DNA of 61,098 bases from Betaproteobacteria bacterium (GCA_020354125.1 CP070643.1:65215-126312), one strand, 5' to 3'. Positions 49,209 to 59,321 are shown, counted from the first letter of the stretch. Numbers and translations: made by a program. The notes: generated by a model not told the origin, from the sequence alone.

Positions 49209-50204
49209 TTGGAACGGTTAGACTCGCTCACGCGCTGGCTGACATCGCATTCGTTGGGACGGCGCTTTACCCTTGCCCCGGCATCGGCGGACGCCAGTTT
49301 TCGGCGTTATTTCAGAGTTCGCTTCGAAGATGCATCGACGCTGATCGCCATGGACGCTCCACCTCAGCAAGAAGACAGCGCGCCTTTCGTACGGGTTGCA
49401 AATATGATGGCTGAGTGCGGTTTGCATGTTCCAGAAATCATTGCCTGCGACCTGGAGCAGGGTTTCATTTTGCTTTCTGATCTCGGACAGACGACTTACC
49501 TTTCAGCACTCAACGAGACAACTGCAAACGACCTGTTCGATGATGCGACCACCGCACTGACGCGCTGGCAGCTTGCCAGCCGTGAAGATACCTTGCCGCC
49601 CTATGACGAAAAGTTGCTGTGGCGCGAACTCGATCTGTTTCCCGATTGGTACGTCTCGAAGCATCTGGGCGTGACACTGGACACATCGCAGCGCGAATCC
49701 TTGCATGCAATTTTCGAGCTCATTGTCAGAAATAATCTTTCGCAGCCTCCGACCTATGTGCATCGGGACTACATGCCCCGGAACCTGATGGTGTCTGATC
49801 CGAACCCGGGTATTCTTGATTTCCAGGACGCGGTGTACGGACCAATTACCTACGATGTCGTTTCGCTATTTCGTGACGCCTTCATCAGTTGGGACGAGGA
49901 ATGCGTGCTCGACTGGGTCGTACGCTATTGGGAAAAGGCGCGCAAGGCAAGCCTGCCCGTGCGCGCCGACTTCGGCGAGTTCTATCGTGAGCTCGAATGG
50001 ATGGGCTTGCAGCGCCACCTCAAAGTGCTGGGCATTTTTGCGCGCATACGTTATCGCGATGGGAAACCGGCATACCTGGAGGATGCACCCCGATTTCTCG
50101 CCTACATCCGAGCGGTGGCACAAAGGTACACCGCCCTGTCTCCGCTGCTAAAGCTGTTCGATCAGCTCGACGACCAGGTGGCCAAATCCGGTCACCGCAC
50201 CTAG
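49209..50204 (+). CDS. amgK: N-acetylmuramate/N-acetylglucosamine kinase AmgK
   Basis: A 331-residue sugar kinase of the aminoglycoside phosphotransferase fold. It phosphorylates MurNAc at C1 in the peptidoglycan recycling route that bypasses de novo UDP-MurNAc synthesis. Family marks: APASADASFRRYFRV, MDAPPQQEDSAPFVRVA, EQGFILLSDLG, catalytic YVHRDYMPRNLMV (HxDxxxxN) and the metal Asp in GILDFQDAVYGP. The start is TTG at 49209, where the family N terminus begins; upstream ATGs in frame overlap lptD and precede the promoter candidate. It is one base from murU. Confidence 0.93.
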   Translation: MERLDSLTRWLTSHSLGRRFTLAPASADASFRRYFRVRFEDASTLIAMDAPPQQEDSAPFVRVANMMAECGLHVPEIIACDLEQGFILLSDLGQTTYLSALNETTANDLFDDATTALTRWQLASREDTLPPYDEKLLWRELDLFPDWYVSKHLGVTLDTSQRESLHAIFELIVRNNLSQPPTYVHRDYMPRNLMVSDPNPGILDFQDAVYGPITYDVVSLFRDAFISWDEECVLDWVVRYWEKARKASLPVRADFGEFYRELEWMGLQRHLKVLGIFARIRYRDGKPAYLEDAPRFLAYIRAVAQRYTALSPLLKLFDQLDDQVAKSGHRT

Positions 50205-50205
50205 C

Positions 50206-50913
50206 ATGACTGGCACAGTAACCGCTGCCATGGTACTTGCCGCCGGACGCGGCGAGCGGATGCGTCCGCTCACAGACTCGAAACCGAAGCCGTTGCTTGA
50301 AGTCGGCGGTCGGCCACTGATCGAACATCATCTGATCAAGCTCGCTGCGGCGGGCTTCAAACGCATCGTCATCAACCACGCTCACCTCGGAGAACAGATT
50401 GTCTCCGCGCTTGGTAACGGCGAGCGCTGGAACATCACAATTCAGTTCTCTGCCGAGCCTGAAGCTCTGGAAACCGCTGGCGGCATTGCCAACGCCCTGG
50501 CTCTGATTAACTCAAAGGCATTTGCGGTGGTCAACAGCGATGTGTTTTCCGACTACGACTACGCTGGGCTGAAAGTTGCCGCACAGCGTCTGCTCAACGA
50601 TGCGAGATGGCTCGCGCATCTAGTGCTGGTGGACAACCCGGAACACAACCCGGCTGGCGACTTCGCACTTCAGGATGGCATTGTGGAACCCGATACGAAC
50701 GAGAAGCTGACCTTTGGCGGACTTGCTGCCTACCGCGCGGACATGTTTGCAGCATTGAAACCAGGCGAGAAGAAAGCGCTTGGCCCGATACTCAAGACGC
50801 AGGTCAAGGCTGGCCGCGTATCGGGCGAGCACTATCACGGCAGCTGGACCGATGTTGGTACCCGCGAGCGCCTTGCCCACGTCAACCAACTGGTGGCGCG
50901 CAGACAGACATGA
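50206..50913 (+). CDS. murU: N-acetylmuramate-1-phosphate uridylyltransferase MurU
   Basis: A 235-residue nucleotidyltransferase that turns MurNAc-1-P into UDP-MurNAc, the step after AmgK. It has the sugar-nucleotidyltransferase P-loop AAMVLAAGRGERMRPLTDSKP (begins at residue 7), KPLLEVGGRPLIEHHL, FAVVNSDVFSDYDY and the final SWTDVGTRERL. The neighbouring amgK makes the assignment firm. The pathway is associated with fosfomycin tolerance in Pseudomonas. Its stop overlaps the next ATG (ATGA). Confidence 0.95.
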   Translation: MTGTVTAAMVLAAGRGERMRPLTDSKPKPLLEVGGRPLIEHHLIKLAAAGFKRIVINHAHLGEQIVSALGNGERWNITIQFSAEPEALETAGGIANALALINSKAFAVVNSDVFSDYDYAGLKVAAQRLLNDARWLAHLVLVDNPEHNPAGDFALQDGIVEPDTNEKLTFGGLAAYRADMFAALKPGEKKALGPILKTQVKAGRVSGEHYHGSWTDVGTRERLAHVNQLVARRQT

Positions 50914-51527
50914 TTTACAGCCCGGAGCAATTCACGATCTCCGATCGCGAACTATTGTTCCGCGTCATGCGGGAGAACAGTTTCGCGACGCTCATTGCGA
51001 GCAGCGGCAAGGGCCCGATGGTGGCCCATGTGCCCGTTACCATCGACCAGACAAACAAGATGCTGCACGCTCATGTAGCGCGTGCCAATCCGATCTGGCA
51101 GGAGTTCTCGCCGGTTCGGGACGTGCTGTTCATTTTTCATGGTCCCCATCACTACGTTTCTCCGAACTGGTACAGCGAACATCCCAGTGTCCCGACCTGG
51201 AACTACGCCGTAGTTCATGCCAGCGGAGCGCCGACGATCATCGAGGATCGCGGCACTGTGAAGAGAATATTGCGCAGGCTTGTTGACGAGCACGAATCGG
51301 CATCAGGCACACCCTGGAAGATGGATTTGCCGGTCAAGTACCTACGCAAGATGATGGACGCGATCGTGGCATTCGAAGTTCCAATCACTTGTCTGCAGGG
51401 CAAATTCAAGCTTTCGCAGAACCGCTCGGGTGCCGATCAGTCAAATGTGATCGCAGCATTACGGCAAGCAGATGACGATAACGGCTTACGCCTTGCTGCG
51501 TTGATGGAACAGGTTCTCAAATCCTGA
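50910..51527 (+). CDS. PaiB-type FMN-binding protein
   Basis: A 205-residue protein of the FMN-binding negative transcriptional regulator (PaiB) family, a split-barrel flavin-binding fold. Visible: MIYSPEQF at the start, ENSFATLIASSGKGPMVAHVP, FHGPHHYVSPNWY and VPTWNYAVVHASG (about residues 85-102). The frame extends upstream inside murU, but the ATG overlapping the murU stop is the family start. Despite the family name no DNA-binding motif is seen. Its place in a MurNAc recycling operon is unexplained. Confidence 0.88.
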   Translation: MIYSPEQFTISDRELLFRVMRENSFATLIASSGKGPMVAHVPVTIDQTNKMLHAHVARANPIWQEFSPVRDVLFIFHGPHHYVSPNWYSEHPSVPTWNYAVVHASGAPTIIEDRGTVKRILRRLVDEHESASGTPWKMDLPVKYLRKMMDAIVAFEVPITCLQGKFKLSQNRSGADQSNVIAALRQADDDNGLRLAALMEQVLKS

Positions 51528-51545
51528 AGGGGCTGGTGCCCGCCT

Positions 51546-51551
51546 TATAAT
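51546..51551 (+). promoter_or_regulatory. candidate pepP promoter -10
   Basis: A consensus TATAAT 50 bp before the pepP ATG and 18 bp after the preceding stop. No clear -35 box at 16-18 bp (nearest CTGAAG). Confidence 0.4.
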
Positions 51552-51601
51552 CTGGTCTGTTCAATTTATCTCCATCACTCCCTACACAAACAGTTGCAGA
51601 G

Positions 51602-52900
51602 ATGAACAAGGAATATATTGAGCGTCGCAAACGACTGGCTGAGGCCATGGGAAACGGGATCGCCGTGCTGCGCACAGCCCCTGAGCAAGTCCGCAATCGA
51701 GACGCGCATCATCCGTACCGCTTCGATAGCTATTTCTATTATTTGAGCCGCTTCACGGAACCCAATGCCGTGCTCGTGATCACCACTGATCCTGCGCCGA
51801 AAACCGTACTGTTATGCCGCGACAAGGACATCGAACGCGAGATCTGGGATGGCTTTCGCTACGGCCCGGACGGCGCTCGCGAAACATTTGAAGTCGATGA
51901 AGCGTACTCGATCGCTCAGGCCGACGAGCTGTTACCAAAGCTTCTCGAGAATCAGCCCGCCTTGTATTACGAAGTTGGTGGCGACCCAACGTGGGACAAC
52001 CGGGTTATTGGCTGGCTCAACGCGGTGCGCGCCAAAGGGCGAAGCGGTGTCACCGCACCTACCGAGATCCACGATGTTCGTTCGATCCTGGACGATATGA
52101 GGTTGGTGAAAGACGCGTCCGAAATCGAGACCATGAAAACCGCAGCGCGCATATCGGCGCGCGCTCACATCCGCGCGATGCAAAGCACAAGACCTGGAAT
52201 GAAGGAATATGAAGTAGAAGCGGAATTACTTCATGAATTTCGCCGCAGCGGCGCACAATCACCCGCCTACACGTCAATTGTCGCCGGGGGCGCCAATGCC
52301 TGCGTACTGCATTACGTCGACAACAATGCGATTCTGAAAGATGGCGATTTATTGCTGATTGACGCGGGATGCGAACTGAACGGTTATGCATCCGACATCA
52401 CACGTACATTCCCTGTCGATGGCAAGTTTTCCGGCCCCCAGCGCGACATTTACGAACTGGTTCTGGCAGCCCAGGCTGCGGCCATCGAACAGGTCAAACC
52501 GGGCAACGAGTGGGAAGACCCGCATCGTGCAGCCCTGCAGATTCTGGCCCAGGGTTTCATTGATTTGGGGCTGTGCCAGGGGACGGTTGATTCTGTCATC
52601 GAGTCGGAAGACTACAAGAAGTTCTACATGCACCGCACTGGACACTGGCTCGGTATGGACGTCCACGACGTTGGCGACTACAAGCGCGACGGGGCGTGGC
52701 GCAAGCTCGAACCCGGCATGGTATTAACCGTCGAGCCCGGCTGCTACATTCGCGCCGACGACGACGACGTTCCGGAGCGGTTCCGGGACATCGGCGTGCG
52801 AATCGAGGACGATGCCGTGGTGACCCGTGAGGGTAGCGAGATCATCACACGGGACGTACCGAAAGCGATCGCAGAAATCGAAACATTAATGGCTGGCTGA
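51602..52900 (+). CDS. pepP: Xaa-Pro aminopeptidase
   Basis: A 432-residue metallopeptidase (family M24B) removing an N-terminal residue before proline. The N-terminal creatinase-like domain is followed by the pita-bread domain with metal ligands Asp/Asp in LLIDAGCELNGYASDITRTF, His in HRTGHWLGMDVHDVG, Glu in VLTVEPGCYI and Glu in GVRIEDD. The length matches E. coli PepP (441). It is followed by ubiH after 7 bp, the conserved pepP-ubiH pair. Confidence 0.97.
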   Translation: MNKEYIERRKRLAEAMGNGIAVLRTAPEQVRNRDAHHPYRFDSYFYYLSRFTEPNAVLVITTDPAPKTVLLCRDKDIEREIWDGFRYGPDGARETFEVDEAYSIAQADELLPKLLENQPALYYEVGGDPTWDNRVIGWLNAVRAKGRSGVTAPTEIHDVRSILDDMRLVKDASEIETMKTAARISARAHIRAMQSTRPGMKEYEVEAELLHEFRRSGAQSPAYTSIVAGGANACVLHYVDNNAILKDGDLLLIDAGCELNGYASDITRTFPVDGKFSGPQRDIYELVLAAQAAAIEQVKPGNEWEDPHRAALQILAQGFIDLGLCQGTVDSVIESEDYKKFYMHRTGHWLGMDVHDVGDYKRDGAWRKLEPGMVLTVEPGCYIRADDDDVPERFRDIGVRIEDDAVVTREGSEIITRDVPKAIAEIETLMAG

Positions 52901-52907
52901 ACTGCTG

Positions 52908-54074
52908 ATGTCCGAGCCGATTCATGATGCGGTTGTAGTCGGCGGTGGTCCGGTCGGCTGTGCCGCAGCAATAGCCATGACCGATGCCGGTATGAACGTC
53001 GCCGTACTGGAAGCCCATGCCGACTCGCAAAGAGCGCCTGACAGCAGAACGCTGGCTCTGTCGTGGAACAGTCGACTGATACTGCAGCGCCTCGGCGTTT
53101 GGTCTGATGACCTGCCGGCTACGGCAATCAACACCATACACGTATCACATCGCGGCCATTTTGGTCGCGCCTGTTTGAACGCTAGCGACCTGCGCCTGCC
53201 AGCGCTGGGTTATGTGCTGCGTTTCTCCGACCTGCACGCAGCCCTGAGAACCGAGGCGCGAGCGCGCGAGATTGATTACCGTAGCGGCTTCAAAGTCAGG
53301 GCAGTTCGACCAGGAGCACCTTATTCGGAAGTTTCGGGCACCAGCGCGTCGGGCGAAGAGTCGCTGCAGTCACGGCTCGTGGTCATTGCAGACGGCGGGG
53401 CCTCGCTAAGCAAGTCGCCAACGCAACGCACTCGCGACCATGATTACGGACAGGTTGCGGTTGTCGGACTGGTGGAATCCGATCGTCTCCATCGCAACTG
53501 CGCATACGAGCGTTTCACCGCGACCGGCCCAATTGCGTTGCTGCCATGCGACGACGAGTTCGCATTTGTCTGGACCTGCACCCCGGAGCGCGCAAAACAA
53601 TTGCTTTCTCTCAACGATACAGCTTTCGTGCATGAGCTTCGCAGCGCATTTGGAGACAGGGCTGGCAGGTTCATCAGTACCCGGCTGCGTTCTTCTTTCC
53701 CATTGATATTGCGGGTGGTACGCCAACCGCATGAGGCAGGCGTCGTGCTGCTCGGAAACGCCTCGCAGACATTGCACCCAATCGCCGGGCAGGGTTTCAA
53801 CCTGGGACTACGCGATGCCTGGGATCTCGCCGATGTAATTCGCACTGCTCCAGTCGATACACTTGGCAGCGCCCCGGTGACGTCGCAGTTTCGCAAGCAG
53901 CGTCGCAGCGACCGCTTCGCTGCGATCACCTTTACGCATAGTCTTGCCAAGTTGTTCTCAAGCGACTTCACGCCTCTGGCCATCGGGCGCGGTATCGGCC
54001 TTGTCATGCTCGACACATTGCCGCCACTAAAGCGCGACCTGATGCGTCGCATGATATTCGGTACCACAACCTGA
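52908..54074 (+). CDS. ubiH: 2-octaprenyl-6-methoxyphenol hydroxylase UbiH
   Basis: A 388-residue FAD monooxygenase of ubiquinone synthesis. FAD/NADPH motifs: AVVVGGGPVGCAAAIAM (residues 8-24), VIADGGAS (the DG motif) and GNASQTLHPIAGQGFNLGLRD (about 284-304). UbiF and VisC/UbiI are close relatives; the pepP-ubiH gene order supports UbiH. The end of the gene encodes a hydrophobic, basic tail (LMLDTLPPLKRDLMRRMIFG) typical of membrane association. Confidence 0.9.
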   Translation: MSEPIHDAVVVGGGPVGCAAAIAMTDAGMNVAVLEAHADSQRAPDSRTLALSWNSRLILQRLGVWSDDLPATAINTIHVSHRGHFGRACLNASDLRLPALGYVLRFSDLHAALRTEARAREIDYRSGFKVRAVRPGAPYSEVSGTSASGEESLQSRLVVIADGGASLSKSPTQRTRDHDYGQVAVVGLVESDRLHRNCAYERFTATGPIALLPCDDEFAFVWTCTPERAKQLLSLNDTAFVHELRSAFGDRAGRFISTRLRSSFPLILRVVRQPHEAGVVLLGNASQTLHPIAGQGFNLGLRDAWDLADVIRTAPVDTLGSAPVTSQFRKQRRSDRFAAITFTHSLAKLFSSDFTPLAIGRGIGLVMLDTLPPLKRDLMRRMIFGTTT

Positions 54075-54105
54075 AAGTGTCGTCTCTGTCGCCGTTGGTT
54101 TGCGA

Positions 54106-54119
54106 TAGAATGTTCGCCC
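54106..54119 (+). promoter_or_regulatory. candidate dusB-fis promoter -10 and discriminator
   Basis: TAGAAT (54106-54111) followed by GTTCGCCC, 30 bp before the dusB ATG. No -35 at the right distance. A GC-rich discriminator would fit stringent control, known for dusB-fis in E. coli; here it is inferred only. Confidence 0.35.
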
Positions 54120-54140
54120 TTTTTCTGCGCAGCTGATGTC

Positions 54141-55148
54141 ATGCAGATTGGTCAGTTCACAATTTCGAATCGCGTGATTGCTGCGCCAATGGCCGGCGTT
54201 ACCGACCGTCCATTCCGTCAACTGTGCAAGCATCTTGGTGCCGGGATGGCTGTATCCGAGATGGTCGCTGCCAACAGCGCGCTGTGGAACACTCGTAAGT
54301 CCCGGTTGCGTCGAGATCACAGCGGAGAAACGCTACCCATCGTAGTACAAATCGCCGGTGGCGAACCTGTGATGATGGCCGAAGCAGCCAGACACAACGT
54401 GGAGCTGGGCGCACAAATAATTGATATCAATATGGGTTGTCCGGCAAAGAAAGTGTGCAACGTCGCCGCCGGATCTGCCTTGCTGAAGAACGAGCCGCTG
54501 GTCGGCCGGATACTTGATGCAGTGGTGAAGGCGGTCGAGGTGCCCGTCACGCTCAAAATCCGCACCGGCTGGAGTCCGCAGCAGCGCAATGCAATTCAAG
54601 TCGCGAGAATGGCTGAGGCTGCCGGAATCCGGGCATTGGCGGTACACGGGCGTACCCGTACCGATCTGTACAGAGGTGAGGCGGAATACGACACCATTGC
54701 CGAGGTCAAGACGCGCGTCAACATACCAATAATCGCCAATGGCGATATCGATACGCCGCAAAAAGCCCGGCAGGTTCTGGATTACACTGGAGCGGACGCC
54801 GTCATGATAGGTCGCGCTGCTCAGGGGCGACCCTGGCTGTTTCGCGAAATTAGCTACTTCCTTGCTCACGGCCAGCAACGCCCGGCTCCGACTTTCGATG
54901 AGATCCGCGAACTGCTCACCGATCATCTCACTGATTTGTACTCCTTTTATGGCGAGTACTCCGGCGTACGCGTTGCGCGCAAACACATCGGCTGGTATGT
55001 GAGCACGCTCGACGGAGGTGAAGGCTTTAGACGGCATATGAACGGGTTAGAATCGGCACAAGAACAGCTTTCGGCAGTGCGCGGGTTTTTCGATAGTCTG
55101 GCAGCTGATCGAATTGATGTGACAAGAACCTTTGGACAGGCCGCGTGA
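54141..55148 (+). CDS. dusB: tRNA-dihydrouridine synthase B
   Basis: A 335-residue FMN-dependent enzyme reducing uridine in the tRNA D-loop. It has APMAGVTDRPFRQLCKHLG (residues 15-33), DINMGCPAKKVCNVAAGSALL with the catalytic Cys, ALAVHGRTRTDLYRGEA and GADAVMIGRAAQGRPWLFREI. Its stop overlaps the fis start, the conserved dusB-fis operon. Confidence 0.98.
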   Translation: MQIGQFTISNRVIAAPMAGVTDRPFRQLCKHLGAGMAVSEMVAANSALWNTRKSRLRRDHSGETLPIVVQIAGGEPVMMAEAARHNVELGAQIIDINMGCPAKKVCNVAAGSALLKNEPLVGRILDAVVKAVEVPVTLKIRTGWSPQQRNAIQVARMAEAAGIRALAVHGRTRTDLYRGEAEYDTIAEVKTRVNIPIIANGDIDTPQKARQVLDYTGADAVMIGRAAQGRPWLFREISYFLAHGQQRPAPTFDEIRELLTDHLTDLYSFYGEYSGVRVARKHIGWYVSTLDGGEGFRRHMNGLESAQEQLSAVRGFFDSLAADRIDVTRTFGQAA

Positions 55149-55381
55149 TCAACGACAACGAGATTGCCCGCTGCGTGAGAAAAGCGATGGACGCTTACTT
55201 CCGCGACCTGGACGGCGAGCGCCCGGCTGCCATCTACAACATGGTCATTTGTTCAGTGGAGAAGCCGCTCATCGAAATAGTGCTGGCCCGGGTTGATGGC
55301 AACCAAACGCAGGCGGCCCAGTTACTGGGCTTGAATCGAAACACACTACGCAAGAAAATGAAGGCCTACGGGATCAAGTAG
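55145..55381 (+). CDS. fis: DNA-binding protein Fis
   Basis: A 78-residue nucleoid protein that bends DNA and tunes rRNA and stress promoters. The C-terminal helix-turn-helix is strongly conserved (GNQTQAAQLLGLNRNTLRKK, then MKAYGI). It starts with GTG overlapping the dusB stop; an in-frame stop lies a few codons upstream, so it cannot be longer. It is 20 residues shorter than E. coli Fis and lacks most of the N-terminal beta-hairpin arm used in recombination enhancer work. Confidence 0.97.
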   Translation: MINDNEIARCVRKAMDAYFRDLDGERPAAIYNMVICSVEKPLIEIVLARVDGNQTQAAQLLGLNRNTLRKKMKAYGIK

Positions 55382-55404
55382 GCATTATCCTCGACAAATG
55401 CATT

Positions 55405-55440
55405 CCGCCCGCGGAGCCCACTGCGGGCGGTTTTGTTTTT
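55405..55440 (+). terminator. terminator of dusB-fis
   Basis: CCGCCCGC, a ten-base loop, GCGGGCGG, then TTTTGTTTTT: a perfect 8-pair GC stem with a T run. It ends only 13 bp before the purH ATG. Confidence 0.93.
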
Positions 55441-55453
55441 GACCACAAGACCA

Positions 55454-57016
55454 ATGACAAGACGACGCATAGCCCTGATCAGCGTTTCGGACAAGACCGG
55501 TATAACCGACCTTGCCCGAACCTTGACAAAGTTTGGCATCGAACTGCTATCCACCGGAGGAACGGCAAAGACGCTGCAGGAAGCCGGCCTGGAGGTAACA
55601 GAGATCGGCGAATACACCGGTTTTCCGGAAATGCTTGATGGTCGGGTCAAGACACTACATCCGAAAGTGCACGGCGGCATCCTCGCGCGACGTGATTTGG
55701 AAACGCATCGCCAGGCGCTGGAAGAACATGCTATCCCAGCCATCGACATTGTCGTGGTCAACCTCTATCCGTTTGTGCAAACGGTCACCAGGCCAGATTG
55801 CACACTTGAGCATGCGATCGAAAATATCGATATCGGTGGACCGACCATGGTACGCGCTGCCGCCAAGAACTGGCAGCACGTTGCGGTCATCACCGATCCG
55901 TCGAGCTATCCAGCGCTAATGCAGGAAATCGAGTCCTCGGGCGGTGCTATCAGTCAGGAAACGCGTTTCCAACTCGCCAGAGCTGCGTTCTCCCATACCG
56001 CTGCCTATGACTCAGCGATCAGCAATTACCTGACAGCAACCAATTTGGACGGCGAGCGAAAAGCTTTTCCGGCACAGGCGAACATCAATTTCGTCAATGT
56101 CCAGGACCTGCGGTACGGAGAAAATCCGCATCAGAAAGCGGCCTTTTACCGCGATCTTGTGCCAACAGGCGGAGGCATTGCGAACTACGCTCAGTTACAG
56201 GGCAAGGAGCTGTCTTACAACAACATTGCCGACTCGGATGCAGCGTGGGAGTGTGTCAAGACCTTTGACCAACCCGCTTGCGTCATCATCAAGCACGCCA
56301 ACCCTTGCGGTGTCGGTGTGGATGCCTCGGCGCTTGGTGCATACAAGAAGGCTTTCTCGACCGATACCACTTCTGCGTTCGGCGGCATCATTGCTTTTAA
56401 CCGACCTATCGACGCCGAGGCGGCACAGGCCGTAAGCGAACAGTTCGTCGAAGTCGTCATCGCGCCGCAGATCGACCACGGTGCACGTGACATTTTCTCG
56501 GCAAAGCAGAATGTGCGTGTCCTCGAGGTGCCACTGACCGAGGGAGCGAATGATTTTGACTACAAACGCGTTGGTGGCGGGCTTCTGATTCAGTCGCCCG
56601 ACGTAAAGAATGTCAGCGCGAATGAATTGCGCGTCGTTACCCGCAAGCAACCAGACACCCAACAGATGTCCGATCTGCTGTTTGCGTGGAGGGTGGCGAA
56701 GTTCGTGAAGTCCAATGCCATTGTGTTTTGTGGCAACGGCATGACGCTCGGCGTTGGCGCCGGCCAAATGAGCCGCGTTGACTCAGCTCGTATTGCTTCG
56801 ATCAAGGCGGAAAAAGCCGGACTGAGTTTGACCGGCTCGGTTGTGGCGTCCGATGCATTCTTCCCGTTTCGAGATGGCGTCGACGTGGTGGCCGAGGCTG
56901 GCGCGAAAGCAGTTATTCAGCCTGGTGGCAGTGTCCGGGACGAAGAGGTCATCGCCGCTGCCGACGAACACGCTATAGCGATGGTGTTTACCGGCATACG
57001 CCACTTCCGGCATTGA
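55454..57016 (+). CDS. purH: bifunctional AICAR transformylase/IMP cyclohydrolase
   Basis: A 520-residue enzyme for the last two steps of IMP synthesis. The N-terminal MGS-like IMP cyclohydrolase ([34 protein letters not shown]) is followed by the AICAR transformylase with [16 protein letters not shown] and [10 protein letters not shown], and [25 protein letters not shown] (quoted in part: [15 protein letters not shown]). The ATG at 55454 is the family start; an in-frame upstream start lies in the T run of the fis terminator. No ribosome-binding site is visible, and no promoter. Confidence 0.98.
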   Translation: MTRRRIALISVSDKTGITDLARTLTKFGIELLSTGGTAKTLQEAGLEVTEIGEYTGFPEMLDGRVKTLHPKVHGGILARRDLETHRQALEEHAIPAIDIVVVNLYPFVQTVTRPDCTLEHAIENIDIGGPTMVRAAAKNWQHVAVITDPSSYPALMQEIESSGGAISQETRFQLARAAFSHTAAYDSAISNYLTATNLDGERKAFPAQANINFVNVQDLRYGENPHQKAAFYRDLVPTGGGIANYAQLQGKELSYNNIADSDAAWECVKTFDQPACVIIKHANPCGVGVDASALGAYKKAFSTDTTSAFGGIIAFNRPIDAEAAQAVSEQFVEVVIAPQIDHGARDIFSAKQNVRVLEVPLTEGANDFDYKRVGGGLLIQSPDVKNVSANELRVVTRKQPDTQQMSDLLFAWRVAKFVKSNAIVFCGNGMTLGVGAGQMSRVDSARIASIKAEKAGLSLTGSVVASDAFFPFRDGVDVVAEAGAKAVIQPGGSVRDEEVIAAADEHAIAMVFTGIRHFRH

Positions 57017-57135
57017 TCGACCTTGTCTGACCGCGCACAGCCGTGGCAAGCAAAAGACCGTTTGCAGTCCTCGCAGCTATGAAGGTTGCGCGGCGCCAGA
57101 TGATCGTAACGAAAATGAAAGTGAGCAGCTATTAA

Positions 57136-58419
57136 ATGGACGTTCTGGTAGTTGGCGGCGGAGGTCGCGAACATGCACTGGCCTGGCGCCTGGCCCACTC
57201 AAAGCATATCTCACGGGTGTACGTCGCACCCGGTAATGCCGGCACGGCGCGTGATGACGGACTGTTCAACGTGCCGATTTCCGCAACCGATGATCTGATC
57301 GATTTCGCCAAGCGTGAATCGATTTCCATGACCGTTGTTGGACCGGAGGCGCCGTTGAGCGAGGGCATCGTAGACGCGTTTCGCGCCGCCGGTTTGCGCA
57401 TATTTGGCCCGACGAAAGCTGCAGCCCAGCTCGAAAGCTCCAAGGATTTTGCGAAAACCTTCATGGCGCAGAATGGCATACCGACGTCGGGCTACCAGAC
57501 CTTCGACGACGCCGGTGCAGCGCATGATTACATCCGGGGGCGCGGTGCTCCCATCGTCGTCAAGGCCGACGGACTTGCCGCCGGCAAAGGCGTCATCGTT
57601 GCGCAGACCGTAGAAGAAGCACATCGGGCTGTCGATATGATGCTGGTCGAACACGGCATGGGTACAGCCGGTGCGCGGGTCGTGATTGAAGACTTTCTCG
57701 ATGGAGAGGAGGCGAGTTTCATCGCAATGGTCGATGGTCAGCATGTCCTGGCACTGGCATCGAGCCAGGACCATAAACGTTTGCTCGACGGCGACGAAGG
57801 ACCCAACACGGGCGGCATGGGTGCCTATTCACCGGCACCGATCGTGACACCAGCGATTCACGCACGGGTGATGCGTGAAGTCATTCAACCGGTTGTCAGG
57901 GGCATGGCGAAGGCGGGAACGCCTTACGTGGGCTTTCTCTACGCCGGGCTGATGATCGCCGCGGATGGCACGCCGAAGGTTCTTGAATTCAACTGCCGGC
58001 TCGGTGACCCGGAGACACAACCCATCATGCTTCGGCTGAAGAGCGACCTGTATGGCCTGCTCGACACTGCGCTCAAGGGCGAGCTCGACAAGGTGGAGGC
58101 TGAATGGGACCGGCGTGTGGCACTTGGAGTGGTGATGGCCGCCGCGGGCTATCCCGCTTCGCCGCGCAAAGGCGACGAAATAAGCGGTTTGCCAGTCGAG
58201 CTCGAAGACGCGCACATCTTTCATGCTGGAACCGCTGAAAGCGACGGTAAGATCATCACTAGTGGCGGACGCGTGCTGTGCGTCACCGCGCTCGGCGATA
58301 CCGTGCGGGTCGCGCAACGGCGCGCCTACGAGATTGCCGATCAAATCCGCTTCGATGGCAGACAAATGCGCACCGATATTGGATTCAGGGCGATCAACGC
58401 CCGAAAGAGTACCTTGTAG
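57136..58419 (+). CDS. purD: phosphoribosylamine--glycine ligase
   Basis: A 427-residue ATP-grasp enzyme forming GAR in purine synthesis. It opens [19 protein letters not shown], has the ATP-grasp loop [43 protein letters not shown] and [13 protein letters not shown]. The length is typical. purH-purD order is conserved; a 119-bp gap precedes it. hemF follows after 5 bp. Confidence 0.98.
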   Translation: MDVLVVGGGGREHALAWRLAHSKHISRVYVAPGNAGTARDDGLFNVPISATDDLIDFAKRESISMTVVGPEAPLSEGIVDAFRAAGLRIFGPTKAAAQLESSKDFAKTFMAQNGIPTSGYQTFDDAGAAHDYIRGRGAPIVVKADGLAAGKGVIVAQTVEEAHRAVDMMLVEHGMGTAGARVVIEDFLDGEEASFIAMVDGQHVLALASSQDHKRLLDGDEGPNTGGMGAYSPAPIVTPAIHARVMREVIQPVVRGMAKAGTPYVGFLYAGLMIAADGTPKVLEFNCRLGDPETQPIMLRLKSDLYGLLDTALKGELDKVEAEWDRRVALGVVMAAAGYPASPRKGDEISGLPVELEDAHIFHAGTAESDGKIITSGGRVLCVTALGDTVRVAQRRAYEIADQIRFDGRQMRTDIGFRAINARKSTL

Positions 58420-58424
58420 CCGCC

Positions 58425-59321
58425 ATGCAAACAGAAGAAATCAAACAGTACTTTCTCGGGCTACAGGACAACATCGTCAAAAGGCTGGAGGGCCTTGATG
58501 GTAAAACGTTTCGCAGCGATACGTGGACACGGCCGCAAGGTGGTGGCGGTGTAAGCAAACTGATTGAGGAAGGCAACCTGCTCGAACGCGGCGGTGTTAA
58601 TTTTTCGCACGTGTTTGGAGACAAGCTACCTCCGTCGGCGAGTGCAAGCAGGCCGGAAATTGCCGGTCGCGCATTTGAAGCGATGGGTGTATCACTGGTT
58701 CTTCATCCGCGTAACCCGTACGTTCCAACTGTGCACATGAACGTACGGTTCTTCGCCGCAACGAAAAGTGAATCCGAACCGGTCTGGTGGTTCGGCGGCG
58801 GCATGGATTTGACACCCTATTACGGCTTCGAGGAAGACTGCGTTCACTTTCATGCCGTTTGCAAGCAGGCGCTCACGCCATTCGGGCAAGACGTTTATCC
58901 CGACTACAAGGCGTGGTGCGACCGCTATTTTTATCTCAAGCATCGCAATGAACCACGCGGCATCGGTGGCGTATTTTTCGACGATCTTTCTTCGCCCGAC
59001 TTGGCCACCTGCTTTGCGCTGACACGCAGTGTAGGGGATCACTTTCTCGAGGCCTATGCACCGATAGTGGCCCGCAGGCGAGACAATCAGTACGGCGAAC
59101 GCGAGCGCGATTTCCAGGCATACCGGCGCGGCCGCTACGTCGAGTTCAATCTGGTATACGACCGTGGCACCTTGTTCGGCCTCCAGTCAGGAGGCAGGAC
59201 GGAATCCATACTGATGTCGCTACCTCCAGTCGTGAAGTGGCGATACGACTGGAAACCCGAAGCCGGTTCAAGTGAAGCGCGCTTGTATGACATATTTCTC
59301 ACCGGTAAGGACTGGGTTTGA
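58425..59321 (+). CDS. hemF: oxygen-dependent coproporphyrinogen III oxidase
   Basis: A 298-residue aerobic enzyme making protoporphyrinogen IX from coproporphyrinogen III with O2. Signatures: [36 protein letters not shown] (about residues 124-137), [16 protein letters not shown] and [19 protein letters not shown]. The ATG at 58425 is the family start, although the frame is open 49 codons upstream inside purD. It has an essentially absent ribosome-binding site, suggesting coupling to purD. It points to an aerobic lifestyle. Confidence 0.98.
   Translation: MQTEEIKQYFLGLQDNIVKRLEGLDGKTFRSDTWTRPQGGGGVSKLIEEGNLLERGGVNFSHVFGDKLPPSASASRPEIAGRAFEAMGVSLVLHPRNPYVPTVHMNVRFFAATKSESEPVWWFGGGMDLTPYYGFEEDCVHFHAVCKQALTPFGQDVYPDYKAWCDRYFYLKHRNEPRGIGGVFFDDLSSPDLATCFALTRSVGDHFLEAYAPIVARRRDNQYGERERDFQAYRRGRYVEFNLVYDRGTLFGLQSGGRTESILMSLPPVVKWRYDWKPEAGSSEARLYDIFLTGKDWV

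Noticed and set aside
58278..58424. 49-codon N-terminal extension of HemF inside purD
   Set aside because: Not family-like; it is purD read in another frame.
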